From Phaseolus vulgaris (lineage: Eukaryota > Streptophyta > Magnoliopsida > Fabales > Fabaceae): DNA of 64,000 nt. How positions within the stretch are numbered: the stretch's first letter is position 1; the number at the start of each line of letters is the position of its first letter. Under the pieces are notes generated by a model. That model did not search any database. It had not been told where the DNA came from and saw only the letters and a list, made by a program, of their open reading frames with translations. The stretch spans positions 45,974,672-46,038,671 of the forward strand of contig NC_023759.2 in assembly GCF_000499845.2 (NCBI RefSeq). Reading direction: 5' to 3'. The position numbers and the translations under genes were made by a program. Below are positions 37,701 through 50,879 of this stretch, piece after piece.

Positions 37701-40569
37701 CTGAGAAGGCCGATTCCCTTTCTTTAATCATGTTCGTTTCACACAATTTAATTTTAAGGTTTAATGTGGTGTTATTTTCTAAACTAAAAAATAATAATAT
37801 AAAACTAATGAATAAAGGAAAAAGAAAACAAAATCCAGAAAATAATGACGAATTATCATTCCATTAATATTTTACTTACTTTTATTTACACCATAAAATA
37901 ACCACTTAAAAAGTATTGTTGAATTTTTTTTGGAGGAGACATTAAAAAGATTCAACGTAAATAATATAGAAGATTCGTGTTGTTTTGTCCAACAAGCAAC
38001 AACGATAAGTTTGAAGTTTGAAGATATTTATAAATATTTTGAATAAATTGTTGTGGTTGTTATCGTGATTGAATGTCAACTGCTAAAGTATTGGAAATGA
38101 TTAGAAAAAATGAGCAAACAAGTGAAGTCAACGTTATGTATGTCAAAGGCATCACAAACATTCAGTTTCCGCACAAGCTTGTCTTCTATATAATGACTAG
38201 TCTCATTCCACATGCTTGCTTAAGACTTCAATAAAAAAATTGGAATCCATGGTTATTTATTTTCTGTTTTAATTTCGTTCTTTTTAATATTTGTGGAAAT
38301 TCTTTACAAAAGTTGTCTATCTATATCTATATATAAAATATAATTTCGCTTTATAATTGTCATTTGCTATATACATTTTGTTTCCAAATTTATCTTTTAC
38401 AATATTAAAATATAATAAATTTAATTTATTTTAAAATGGTAAAATTAAAAATGTAATTTAAATTGAAATTTAAAAAAAAAAGTTTTAAAATTAATTTTGA
38501 AATAAATGGATTGAGAGACGTATATTAGAGATGAGTGGAGAGACAAGGGTAAAATGTGAGTTTACGTAGATAGTTATTTTTTAGGCAAAAGAGTAATATA
38601 TAAGAAAACTACGAGAGAAAAAAATATAAAAAAATATAAAATATAAAAATTAAATACATAATAATAATAAAAAATATAAATATACGTTAATAACAAAAAT
38701 AAAAAAATACGAATAAAGATGTGTTTACCTATGTTCCAGCTAGTTTTTAATAATTTTGTTTATCACTCAAATTACAATTTTTATGAATAAAACTAAAACA
38801 CTAACCGATAAAGGACTCAAATAAGACAAAAATAAGAGTTATATTATCAAACTTAAACAAAAAATAAAATTAAATATTTTGCTTTAAAAATAGTTTTAAT
38901 TAGAAAATTTATTTGTTGGAACCTATGATTAGGTATTGGAAAGTTTTGTATAAAAATTGAAATATTCCTTAAATATTTCATTCTATTTTATTTATTCATT
39001 AATAAAAAAAACACATGGTTTTAGGATTTGTTTTTGTTACTATAAAAATAACGATACCATCACAATTCACATCCATTGACAAACTCTCAACATCTATACC
39101 TTGCTTTTCTCAATGAACTTTCATTTTATTTTATTGTAAATGAAGAAAAAATCAGATTAAGAGAAAGCTTATACCCTCTTCCAAAATTGAATATGAGATT
39201 ACTAGCTGATTACTTCTTATCTCATATCTTTAATCATTATCATTATGTAGCCACCTAGAAATTTTGTAAGTCCTTTAATTAATTCAAGTCCAAGTTTCTT
39301 TTTGCTGAATGATTAGAATTAAAATTAAAGAGGAAGGCAGGAGTTATTTTATTTTTTTGTCACAAATATTTATAAGTGAGACAAATGAAAAATTAAATTA
39401 AGATTTTATCTGTAAATTAATATCAACTTATACATCTTAGTTTTGGAGAAATTAGATAAAAATAACTTTTGTGGAATTTAAATGCATACTTTTTTATTTT
39501 AGAAAGTAAGTTGATTTTTTTACTAGTACTTACAAAGAAATCATACTTAACACCCATTACGATCAGTATTTATTATTATAATTGCTTATTAATAGTTTTT
39601 TTTTTTACCTATATCACTCCTACTTAATTTATCATTTTATATCTACATAAGAAATGAAAGCGTAATAAATAATATTCAGTGCTATGTGATTCTTTTTTTG
39701 GCTTAAAACATAGTTAATTTGCTTTGGCAAAACGACATTATAGTTGATATCTTGTGTATATAGTCAACAAGACGAAATGAAATGAATCTTCAAGGGACGG
39801 GGTGATAATTTTCTTGGTTGAAAACACACTACTTTGATAAAAGACTTCGGTCAAATTCAATATTATTTAGTAATAAATTAGACTATATTTGACTGATAAT
39901 GTCAAATAATTTAGTCTGAAACTGACTGAATTTGTTCATAAACTTTGTTTAATTGCAATTAGATATTTGATAAATAAACATTGGATTAATTTAATATTAC
40001 TATAAGCTATTTAACTTAACAATTAAACTCGTAACTTAGTTTTTTTCCAATTATTTGTACCCTAATAATTTCTTTTGGTACAACCCGTGCAATATCCAAC
40101 ATCATTTGTTTTGTTTCTCATTATAATGACATTAAGAACTAAAAGAAGGAATTTTTGCTATAACATAAAAAGGCAAAGAGTAAAAGTAAAAAACACCAGA
40201 CATAAAACAAAAATTATTATATTTTTATTGACATAAATGAAGGGAAGTTGGAACCTAAGGACTTAAAAATACATTGTTTTAACTATCAAAACGATGTAAG
40301 AGAGTATAGTTAATAAATTGTTAAAGAACTAAAACTTATGATTAATGATTACATAATTTTTTATCAGACAACTATACTTAACTTAAGACTATATAATAAA
40401 AATTGTGAATTAATTAGGAATAATTTTCTCGCACATCTCTAGCCTAACTTGATACTATTGTATAAATCAATAATATACCTTCTTAATCTTCAATATTGTA
40501 ACGATGTTTTAACTTCTTCCATCAATAACTACTATTAAAAATGACGGTTTTATTTATTTTTATTAAGGA
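34800..40569. other. Gene-free interval with local duplications
   Basis: No convincing gene. Contains repeated pieces: 35577-35690 with 36104-36218 (CTACAGTGGTT, GCCAGCACT, TTTGACCAAA), 35899-36040 with 38059-38195 (TTATCGTGAT, GAATGTCAAC, CTAAAGTATT) and a 27-bp tandem repeat at 36487-36543. The rest is AT-rich. Confidence 0.5.
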
Positions 40570-40675
40570 TGTAAAATTATAATATATAAGTTGGGATAAA
40601 TCTCATCTTACAAGTTGATTTTCTTATGACGAGTAAGACTTAAACACAATTCTTAATATGGTATTAGAGTTTAAC
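40570..40675 (+). mobile_element. Decayed LTR end with a primer-binding-site-like motif
   Basis: Blocks like CTTACAAGTTGATTTTC and GACTTAAACACAATT resemble the 3' part of the TGTTGGAGATC-type repeats. TGGTATTAGAG at about 40659-40669 is close to the copia primer-binding site TGGTATCAGAGC (initiator methionine tRNA). No element body follows on this strand. Confidence 0.4.
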
Positions 40676-40795
40676 CTATCGAGGTTGAACTCATTATATT
40701 ACTCATTATCAAGTCATACATAATTATTTAGTCTCACGCTCGATATATTCATGTTTTCATGTGAAGGAGGTGTGTTAGAGATAAAAATTTGAACT

Positions 40796-41401
40796 CACTT
40801 CCTAATAATTTTCACAAGATCTCAATAAAGAATTAAGAAGAAAAAAAAAATGGGTCCTCGTCATCAATCATAACATCAATGTTTTCTAAACTAATAACAT
40901 CTTAGTTGAAATTATCAATATGTTTAGGAATGAAATTACCTTCGTACATTTGCATGGTATATAATTGTTTCTTCAAGTAAAGACGATTATATAAAGACTT
41001 TATCATGTACCAACTTTCAAGCTTTGTCCGAAGCTTGAATCCATTTCATAATAATTTTTTTAAGATCTTGGTAAATAACTAAGAAGAAGAACTTGGTCAT
41101 CATCATTAATAAGAACATAAATGCTTCTTAAACTAAGAACAACTTGGTTGAAATTATCAATGTGTTCGGAGATGAAATCACCTTCATACACTTGTATGGT
41201 ATATAATTATTTCTTCAAACAAAGACAAATATGTAGAAACTTTATCATGTACCAACTTTCGATCTTTGCATGAAGCTTGTGAGTAGTCTTTTCTCCATAA
41301 ACTTCTTCCATATTCTCATCACCTATCAATAATAATATTACACTATGTGTTTTTTCATTATTCCATTCTTTTTGTTTAGATGTAAATTCACTTAATAACA
41401 T
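40796..41401 (-). pseudogene. Copia gag fragment with an internal tandem duplication
   Basis: On the minus strand, 41401-41040 encodes a decayed gag (UBN2-type) piece: a GDENMEEVYGEKTTHKL stretch, then KIESWYMIKF, KKQLYTIQVYEGDFISEHI and NFNQVV. The sequence 41035-40796 repeats the second half (LYTMQMYEGNFIPKHIDNFN) with frameshifts and stops. No other copia domain is present. Confidence 0.65.
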
Positions 41402-44400
41402 GCCATTTTGTTGAACTTCACATATATTATAGTTTTGTATGATAATATCATACTTAACATAAAAATATAATTATAAAAAAAATAACTAGTTGTGAAAAAA
41501 TCTCTTTTGTTATGAAAAGAGCAAAACTAAAAAAAAAAATTCTCAATGAATTATTTATCTCTCACATACTCTCGAATGGATTTCATTTTTCAGTTTGGAT
41601 TTTTGTGACAATCTAAAAATCTATTTAAATTAAAATACAAATAACAAAAGTCTATAGTAATCAAATGATCAATTTAAAGGAGGAGTCATATTAATCAATA
41701 GTTTGATGAATGATTTATAACAATTAATTATATATAAAAAGTATTTAGCTTATACTTAACATTTTATTGAAGAATATATTTTAAGTAATCATTATAATTT
41801 TAATTTTTTAGTAATTTTAAATCATTGATTGATTTTCTATAAGATCTTATTGATTGTTAGTTGGTGATGTAACTTATTTAAAGTAAATTATAAAATATAT
41901 TAATTATCAATCCTCTTCGTCTTTCGTATACTCAGTTTGAGATTGAAAGTTGTGTAAAGTAATGAATATGATTAAGGGATATAATTTATCTAAAATTAGT
42001 TTAGAGCCTATTAATTATTAACAAGAGAAATTTAATAAAACTATCCAAAATCTTAGTTAATAATAAATGAATATTTATAATAGTACTTAAAATTAATCAA
42101 TTTTTTTTAATAATTAAATAACATTAATGAAAATAAAAAAATAAAAAATAAGTAACATAGTTATATCACTTGGAATCAGTTAAGATTTAAAAGTTAATTG
42201 ATAACTAACCAAACCTATAAATACATCTGTCAAAGTATGACTCATATTGTATAATCTAATTTGAGATCATTTAAACTTTTAACTATAACAATTTAAAGTC
42301 AAACAATATTTTTTCTACCTAATATTTTAATTTAACAAAATAAATTTAAAGTTATCTAAATGTGCTAGAAAATAATTCATCTTCTCCCTCTTATTTTATT
42401 GTTTATCTCTTTGATAGAAAGCCGCGTATTGAAATTTAAAAAATAAACAAATAAAATGAATGTCACTACCAGATATTTGAAAAGAGATACAGCTAAGCTA
42501 CATAAAATAAATTATTGCATGCATGCCCAATTACGGATTCTTAGGGCCCAGTAGGCCCAATTATTCCAAAAATATTATACAAGTACAATTATATATGTTT
42601 CTGAAAATCTCAACTTTCTCCACTCCTCTCTCCAAGGAACAAATTGGGGTCAAAGAAAAAAATTGTTTCAATACTTAAATAAAAATTAATATATATTGAT
42701 TACAAATAAAAAATTGTTTCAAGACTTAAATAAAAAAAATCAATCTGCAATTTTACTTCCTGAGATACTTGATTACAAAATTTTATTAAAGTTTTGAAGT
42801 CAGTAAATTTAGTTCAGGAATCTAATAAGATATTAATATTTACTTACACGTGACACATTTTTTTATTTCCGATAAATAAAATGATACAGTTATGGGAAAA
42901 TTAATAAAATTGATAAATAAAAATTATAATTAAAAAAAATCTGAATTTGAAAGAAAGTTAGGGCAGGTCCATGGGTCCATGGGCCCCCACCAGTAACAAG
43001 GGGTGCCGCTCCCTCGGCCCTATACTTATTTAATTGACCAAACACAATCTTTTTTTCAGTATACGAGAAGAGACCTTTGACCAAAAGGAGAACTTGAGTT
43101 AGATAAATTAAACTCAACCAATTTCTAAACATTCACCTGAGTCACTGATTATGTATGTATTTGACATCACCATTATTGTTCATATAAAAAGAAATAATAT
43201 ATTATTATTTCTTCTAAAAAACCTTGTTTGTTTTTTGGTGAATAAAAAAATAAGTTAATTTAATTCAACATCAATCTCTCTCACAAAAATTAGATGATTT
43301 ATATAGGAATAAATGAATAGTGAATATGTTAGAAACCATAAATGAGTTTTTCTTTTTTTGGGTGTTGATTCTCCAATATGATAGATGAGTTGAATTCCTA
43401 AAAATGCTACCATTGAATTGTGCCCTATCAATGGCCCTTTCCATGTCAGTCTTTAAGAGTCTCATCGCAATCCCATGTTAATCTATCTCACCCATATGGC
43501 TCCACAATTACCCAACATTGGGGTATCCCACAAAATAACAACAATAATAAAATAAAAGGAAAATAATTATGTAAAATATGAAATATTTTTTTTTCTACTT
43601 ATTTCCTTTGTAAAGGTTGTAACGTATACATTTTACTTGTGCATCCCGTTTCTCATAAAGCAATTAGAATGAGGCAAAAAGGATCCATAGCAGTTGGAGA
43701 TACAAAAGTTGATGATCCTACATAACAATTGAAAATGTTCATAAAAGAAGGATCATATTCTTTTGCAACGGTCTTCCATAAAATTCGAATTTTATATGGA
43801 TCATTGGAATTTGGTGAATTGTCCTAGTTTCATCAACCAACTAAAGTAGATGTTCGTAGATTCTAATTTTTCACAATTTCCATAAACAGATCAAATCACC
43901 ACAAGTCATTATTCGTGCATTAAATGAAACCGAGTTTATAGATTTGATTTGATGTCCAAACTCGAAGATGTCTTAATTTCACAAATGAGTGTGTTGTTTT
44001 ATTTAGCTGACTCGCACACACAAGAAGCAAATAATAAGATCACTTTTTCATGATAAAAACTTTATCGCCAACGTATTATTGTCCTTTATGGTGGCACTTT
44101 CGTTCAACATAAATTGTTTCTACAAGAATATACTATTCCGATATTCTAAATAAACGGTTCGGCCGTTTTAAGATTTAACAGTTTAACAAACGATTACCTT
44201 AGATTATTTAAGAATCGAACTGCATTTGTTTGTCACAGTGGTAACAAAACAAAAAGAACCACTCAGTTTTTAAAAATATTTCTTTTGTTCATGATTATAC
44301 TAAAATGAAAGGCGAAAGAAAACAAAATAGCCCATTATTCAAAATTGCCCCCTTTTTACAGTGTAATAATGGAACTAAATAGCCCGTACTTAAAAATTCG

Positions 44401-44884
44401 TTTTTTTAACATTTATTGCTGAGTTTTTTTTAAGAGCGTTTAAATGTTAAACAGTGTTAATATTAATTTTACAATTAATAATGATAATGGGAAGTAATAA
44501 GGATGGTGTAGAGCAATGTGAGAATTGATTAAAGAGGAAGATGCAGTTAATAATGTGTGGTGGCATGTGGTGTTAATAGTACGGACAGTGAGGTGAAAAA
44601 GGAGAGAGAAAAGGGTAGATAAAGTCTGAAACAAAATTTGAAACGAGTGGCCGTTGAGGTTCAAAGTTCGGAAATACATACATAACATAACATAACTAGC
44701 AAACAACTTCAATGCAACACAACAAAACTCGCATTGCCAAACTCATCCTCAAATTTCAAATCTGTCTCCATTCCCACCTCCCAATAAACACAAACAAAAA
44801 ACAAGAAAAATCTCTCTCCACTCGTGCACCCAGAGACGCATAGATAGAGTCGTTTGTGTTTGTTTTCTGTGGAAGAAGATAAGG
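41402..44884. other. AT-rich interval and RopGAP upstream region
   Basis: No gene seen. A small GC-rich island at 42960-43022 (TCCATGGGTCCATGGGCCC and neighbours) stands out but has no recognisable function. The last 150-200 bases before 44885 are probably the leader and promoter of the RhoGAP gene. Confidence 0.45.
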
Positions 44885-47433
44885 ATGACGGGGCAGGTCG
44901 TGGTCACCAGCGTTGGCGGATGCGGTGGTGGGAAGGGGCGGAGAGGCGGCGAAGAGGACCAAAACCCGGCGTCGCCTGTTGCGCTTCTGTTGGCGGCGCT
45001 GAGGAAATCGATGGTGGCGTGCAGTGTGGACAGTCCCGACGATGTAATCTCCGCTGTCCATCACCCCATGGAGATCGGATGGCCCACAAACGTCAAGCAT
45101 GTTAGTCATGTCACTTTCGATCGCTTCAATGGGTTTCTGGGTCTTCCTCTTGAGTTGGAGGTTCATGTCCCCGCTCCTGTTCCCAGTGCTAGGTACTCCT
45201 TTCTTCGCTTGTTTAAAATGGGGTTTGCTAAAAATGCTCCAAGATTATTTCTTTTGTTTCATTTTTGGTGCTCAGAGATTTTGTTGTTGGTGGGTCTGTT
45301 TTTATGTGAGCAAGTAGTTTTTCTCTTTCAAAAGTTGCGTTTTTTTCCCTGAAAATAATCCTGTTCAAATCGGTGTAACTGTTTTGTGCGGAGAAGTTTT
45401 CCTTTGGAGTATTTTGCCAAACTGCAAAATTGACAGATTAAGCTGGAAAATTATCCACTTTGTTCGGATTTTATGAAGTGGAGAGTTTTATGGCCATAAA
45501 CCCTTCTACATTTCTAGTGTGTGTGTGTGTTTTGACGGAGGAATGTACGTTAATATTCTTCAGTAAGGATTTTTGTCCGTTGCGTGGGAGAAAAGTGGAA
45601 GAAGGAGGATATAAAACTAAAAAGTTAGATAGTTGCATTCAAAAGGAGATTAAGCTTTACCTTTATTATAGTTGCATTTAAAAGCGAATTAAGGTTTGCC
45701 TTTATTTGCTGAAAAAAATACCTAACGGTAATGTAGGATTTAAAAGCTGTCCTATTTTTTCTCAGGCTTTTCGGTACTTTTGTAAAATGCAATCAAGCCG
45801 TTTGTGCGGCGTGGTTTGAAGCAAGTTTCTTTGTTTTTGTGTAATTGCAAAGTGGGGAGCCTGAGAGTGTTTGATCTGGGGTTCACGTCGATTACGTGTT
45901 TTTGTCAAACTCCAATTGTTGCAATTGAATTTTTAAAACAGTTATTGAATCATATCTGTTTTCTTCGCCCTATAATTTTTTGATAAATCCCAACTATAGC
46001 CAGATTATATATCTTTATCCGTATGCTGATGTGATTTGCCAACGTCAACACTTGCAGTGTTAGTGTGTTTGGCGTCTCAGCAGAATCAATGCAGTGTTCC
46101 TATGATTCAAAAGGAAACAGTGTTCCCACTATTCTACTGCTAATGCAAGAGCGATTATACTCACAGGGTGGCTTAAAGGTAGGTACCAAATTTATGATAT
46201 GCTTTGCCATTTGGACCATTGACAAAGACCTTGCGAGGTTGGATCATTGACTGTCATTTGTGTGGTCTCTTCTCGATGAATTTTCAGGCTGAAGGTATAT
46301 TTCGCATAAATCCAGAGAACAGTGAAGAGGAGCATTTAAGGGAGCAGTTGAATAAGGGTATTGTGCCTGATGACATTGATGTCCACTGCTTGGCAGGCCT
46401 AATCAAAGCATGGTTCAGAGAGCTTCCTTCAGGAGTGCTAGATGGACTTTCCCCTGAGCAAGTTCTTGAGTGCAACACAGAAGAAGAGTCTGTTCAGCTT
46501 GTGAAGCAGCTAAAACCAACTGAGTCAGCCTTGCTCAACTGGGCTATTGATCTCATGGCTGATGTTGTAGCTGAAGAGGATTACAACAAAATGGATGCAA
46601 GAAACATTGCAATGGTTTTTGCTCCAAATATGACTCAGGTATGTTTCCATACACCTTTTCATTTTAAAATCTAAATCATTAATTTTTATAATTAACAAGT
46701 CATTCATGCTTAACAAAATAATTTATGTTGTTTCCATTAGCATGCAAACTGGAAACCTAGTATTCTAAATTCCATTTTTTACTTTTGTCTCCTGAAACAG
46801 ATGTCTGATCCATTAACTGCTCTGATGCATGCGGTCCAAGTGATGAATTTACTGAAGACCCTAATACTGAAGACACTTAGAAAACGTGAAGAAACAGCCG
46901 AAGGAGGATATTCGCCTATGTCATTTCGTTCATCTGATCGCCAATCAGAGGATGACTATGATAGTCAGCAAGAAATGGATACTAGTGGTGATGAATTGAG
47001 AGAGACCAAGTCAGAAGAAGAAGATGATGATGATGATCATAATGATGTTAACTATAGTCCTACCAGTGAAGAGGACGGGGAGGGTGATGCATCATCAGTA
47101 AGTGAGATAGTGGAATGCTTCTTGAAACGTTTGGATGAGAAAACAAAAAGATTATCGGAAGAACCTGTAGGGTATTTGCAAGAGAAGTTAGAGAGCCCCA
47201 AGAGTTTTTCTGTCTATAACTTGGAATCTGCTTTATCATTTACTGATATCAAAACTGAGAATTCCTGCTCAAGTTCCTCTTCCGAAGATGACTCAAGAAC
47301 AACTCTTACTGCCGAGGAATCAAATGCTGACACAAGTAGTTCATCAATGGGAAGCACAAGCACCAATGACGTGGAGATGATCGATAAATTTACAGATCCT
47401 GGTTCTCTAGTTCCACTGTTTGCATCTAGTTAA
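44885..47433 (+). CDS. ROP GTPase-activating protein (CRIB plus RhoGAP)
   Basis: Stimulates GTP hydrolysis by plant ROP GTPases, thus limiting their signalling in polar growth and low-oxygen responses. Four exons: 44885-45192, 46058-46178, 46288-46638, 46801-47433; GT-AG borders, all in phase, 470 residues. The CRIB motif is at residues 64-80 (IGWPTNVKHVSHVTFD). The RhoGAP domain spans about 105-290, with the arginine finger R149 in AEGIFRI, then HCLAGLIKAWFRELP and NIAMVFAPNMTQ. The C-terminal 180 residues are rich in acidic and Ser residues (EEEDDDDD, SSSSSEDD), of low complexity, as in plant RopGAPs. Intact. Name by family; the paralogue number cannot be told. Confidence 0.95.
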
Positions 47434-47869
47434 GAACTCAGTGTATTTTAACTTTTTTAGCGGTGTTTAAGTACCTTGTCTTATATTTTGTCCCTACAAG
47501 CAGGGTTAATTGGTACACGGGTGTTTCGTTGTGGAATGTGGGCAGTGGTTATGTTCAGTTTAGGGCTGAATTTGACCTGATTCTGATTCTCTATGTCCCA
47601 CTACTAGATTGGATGAGAATCTAAGGAGTAGCCAAGTGTATTTTCAAATTTTAAACAGGTAGTGTTGAATGAATGCATTGATGAATTTGTTAGGGAATAG
47701 GGAGATTGGATCAGCAAGAAATGGTGCTTGCTTTGTTTGTATTTGTGCATGATCAAAATTTGTTGGTAATGTAACATTACTCGTAGTTAAATGTTGAACT
47801 CCTTTCACGACTGTATCGAGATTAGAATCCTACACTATTCAATATCTCAAAGAGGTTAATTCGACACAG
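47434..47869. other. RhoGAP 3' UTR and downstream flank
   Basis: No gene is seen; the first few hundred bases are presumably the 3' UTR. Confidence 0.5.
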
Positions 47870-48415
47870 GACCATGTTCATTTAGTTAATGCCTTGGCAC
47901 CCATTTCAGATCATACTCCTATTGTGTTTATTTTGAATGCTTAGGGTAGAAATTTCAACTCACATTGTCAGAAACTGGAGGAGTAGAGGAGGTTCGATGT
48001 TGAGTCAGTTGAATGTGGGTTTGGTGCTCTTAAGAACAAAACTGGAAGCAAAGGTCTAAGATTTATTTTGGCTACGTGATGGTGATTCAAATACACAGTT
48101 TTTCTGCTAGACGAAGACAAAATCGAATGCAAAAGTTGCTAGATGCCCGTAATAATTATGTTCAAGATCAGGGGTTTGCGTGATATTGCAGATGATTACT
48201 TTCGAAATTTATTTACATCTATATATGGTGATTATGAAAGGTGGAAAGTTTGTGGTGAGGATATTTCTAATGCATGTACACAATTGCTACATTTGGGTGA
48301 ATTTTTTTGTTCTATAAATGATACTAATATTGTTTTGGTGCCCAAAAGTGATACCCCATCTTCTATCATTGACTTCAGACATATTCCTTACGTAATGTAG
48401 CAGTAGTATGCAAGA
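47870..48415 (+). pseudogene. L1-like LINE fragment (end of endonuclease to start of RT)
   Basis: Broken frames show PISDHTPIVF (end of the AP endonuclease), WLRDGDSNTQF (linker, typically WLRDGDSNTKFFH) and then an open frame 48143-48400 with DYFRNLFTS, SINDTNIVLVPKSDTP and IIDFRHIPY, the start of the reverse transcriptase (usually VLIPK..NP, FRPIS). Catalytic YADD is absent. Several stops and frameshifts; truncated on both sides. Confidence 0.75.
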
Positions 48416-49455
48416 TCTAACAAAGCTCATCATTTTATCTTCATCAACAATTCTGGTATGATCTAACCCATGAGTTTACTTACTACTTTGGTAATTTCTG
48501 ATATATATGTGTGTGTGCCATGATCCAATGTCTCTTACCTATAAACCTTTCGATAAATACAAAGAAAAGGATTTACTTAAATGATTTTTTACATTATTAT
48601 TATCTCATCATTACTCATAAGTTGAAAAAAAATATTAGGCGGCAATGGACCATCATCACCCATTCTATTCTCCAAAGTAATCTTTAAAGTGACATATATT
48701 TAAGTTTTTAAATTTAAGATAAAATATTTAATAATGTTTAATCATGTATCATGTAAAGGTTGACTAAGTTGATTGACTTTAAATAATATACTCCTGTTTT
48801 TCCATTTCGATAATCATATTTTTAATAGATTTTTGTTTTATTTTTTTCATTGTTTGCAAAATTCAATATAATAGTGATTATTTTTGTAAAAATATTTATT
48901 AGTTTCCACTTAAATTTAATTAATTTACACTTGTCTATTTATTCTGAGTTGAAATTAAAAAAAAAGATAAAATAATTTTTTTCTAACTATTTTATTAGAA
49001 TTGAGAAAATTATTTAATTTCTTATTACAATATATAAAAAAGAAAAAAAAAGAATAATATGTACCGATACTATAATTAAAAGCAATGAATTTATTACAAT
49101 TTTTTTTGGTTACCAATATATTTACATGGTTAATCTTAACCACTAAATTCATAAATATATCATCTATCTCAACCAAAATTTACAAAATTGATAATCAATT
49201 TTAGAAATAATCTTATCAACACTAGAATTAGAATAAATAAGTCTCAATTCATTACTAATCAAAGTTTCGAACACTTTTGAAATATCTAGTTCATTCATCA
49301 AAGATGAATATTCCACATACGGCGTCGATGTCCCGATCTCAACTCTGTTGAGATATTATTTGATGTATAGTTTGTTTTGAAGTTTGAAGTTTCATCAAGG
49401 TTTTATCCTTAAAAAACATCTTATAGATTAAAGAAAAAAAAATAAAAAATAAAAA

Positions 49456-49509
<54 letters not shown>

Positions 49510-50492
49510 ATCATTAGTTTCAATTCTTAAGTTTCTTAAATGATGTAAAGACTATATTAAAAAAAAAAATCTTTCTCTTGGAAGAAACATTACGAAAGCA
49601 ACATTTTTTTAAAGATCCTTGCCTTCACCATATTCTTTTGTTTTTTACGTTTAAAGACAAAATGGTATTTAATGTTGGGTGAAATTAATATTTCACAATA
49701 CCAAGTAATAATAATATTATAATGCTAAACTCTGAGTCCACAACAATTGATGTTCAATTAGTCCGAAGATAACATGTTATGTTGAAATTATTATTCCCAA
49801 TTCATGAAAGTCCATCAACTTGACCAAAAAAGTGTGAAATTTGACCATAAAACTATTTGAAAATGTCTGAAATTTGAATGCTCCATAATACCTGGTACTA
49901 CTAATAAAATACTTAACTCAGTTGGACCGTAATTGATGTTCAATTATTCACAAGATCACATGTTGCATTGCATTTATTATTCATTCAAACTTCAGAAATT
50001 CATCAAGATGCTAGCATTTTCAATCAGTGGACCTAAACAAAACCAAAATACTTTCCTCTCCATTAAGCCTGTTGAACTCATGAACCATGCTTTCACAGCT
50101 AAAAGTCTGAAACAGTATTTCGCAGAACAGAATTTCCCTGAATCTCCTTAACCATTGTATCTGATCATCTGAATTTCAAAGATAACTGAATCAATAAATT
50201 CTGTAACAAGATTACTGTATGATTAAGCTATAATAAGAAATGGTAACAGTTGAATAGTGTGAAATGCAAGGATCAATGATTTATACAAGTAAACGTGGTT
50301 TGAAACTGAACAAAGCAGTTTAGGCATAGATACATATACAATTGAAAGCTTTTATCTTTTAGATAAGTTTAACAGACCCATTTAGCTAAAAAGGAATAAA
50401 TAGTGGTGAAGCTAAGCCCCTATGCTTGTATGAATGTTCTTGAAGCCAGAGCAGTGTGATTCAGAAAAAGGAAAAAACTCCCTCAAACATAG
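48416..50492. other. Intergenic, AT-rich, with a local duplication
   Basis: No gene seen. About 49690-49825 and 49882-50010 are diverged copies (AATTGATGTTCAATTA, AACATGTT/CACATGTT, TTATTATTC, CATCAA). The part just left of 50493 is probably the 3' UTR of the small gene there. Confidence 0.5.
49461..49504. repeat. (TA)n microsatellite, 22 units
   Basis: Uninterrupted TA run in AT-rich DNA. Confidence 0.95.
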
Positions 50493-50879
50493 TCACGATG
50501 CCAAGCAAGCTTCCCAGAACCTCCTGTTCCTTTCCATCTCATCCACCAATTCATGGCCCAACTCATCAGACACACAGGACTTCTGGTGTTCTTGCATCTC
50601 ATCATCACCATCATCACAATATGATGTTCCATGAACCTCAAATTTCTTCTCATCTCCAACATCATCTACATGATCATTATTCCAAAACTCGTTTCCATTG
50701 ATCTCAGCAGCATTACACGTCTCAGAACTATCGTAGATGCAGGATAGAGCATCATCCTCTTCTCTGTCAATTTCACAACCATGTTCTTCCATAGTGGGGC
50801 TACAATCAGTTTCAGAGTCACCACTGGCCTCAAGAAGCATGTAATTAGAAGGGACATCAAAAGGGTTGTTCATGTCCAT
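50493..50879 (-). CDS. Small acidic protein, unknown function
   Basis: Single-exon frame of 128 residues from the ATG at 50879 (MDMNNPFDVPSNYMLLEASG) to ERNRRFWEACLAS and a stop. Strongly acidic with several cysteines; no signal peptide, membrane segment or known domain is seen. The C-terminal RRFWEACLAS looks like a conserved motif, but I cannot name the family. The frame extends upstream without an ATG to about 50975. Support: codon-like composition and GC above the surroundings. Could also be the last exon of a longer gene. Confidence 0.5.
   Translation of the reverse strand: MDMNNPFDVPSNYMLLEASGDSETDCSPTMEEHGCEIDREEDDALSCIYDSSETCNAAEINGNEFWNNDHVDDVGDEKKFEVHGTSYCDDGDDEMQEHQKSCVSDELGHELVDEMERNRRFWEACLAS

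Noticed and set aside
44854..45105. Second reading frame over RhoGAP exon 1
   Set aside because: It overlaps the real frame with CRIB motif in another frame and has Arg/Gly-rich content typical of a shadow of GC-rich coding DNA.
49461..49504. TA run as a replication origin or matrix attachment site
   Set aside because: Simple microsatellite; nothing else in the sequence supports such a function.
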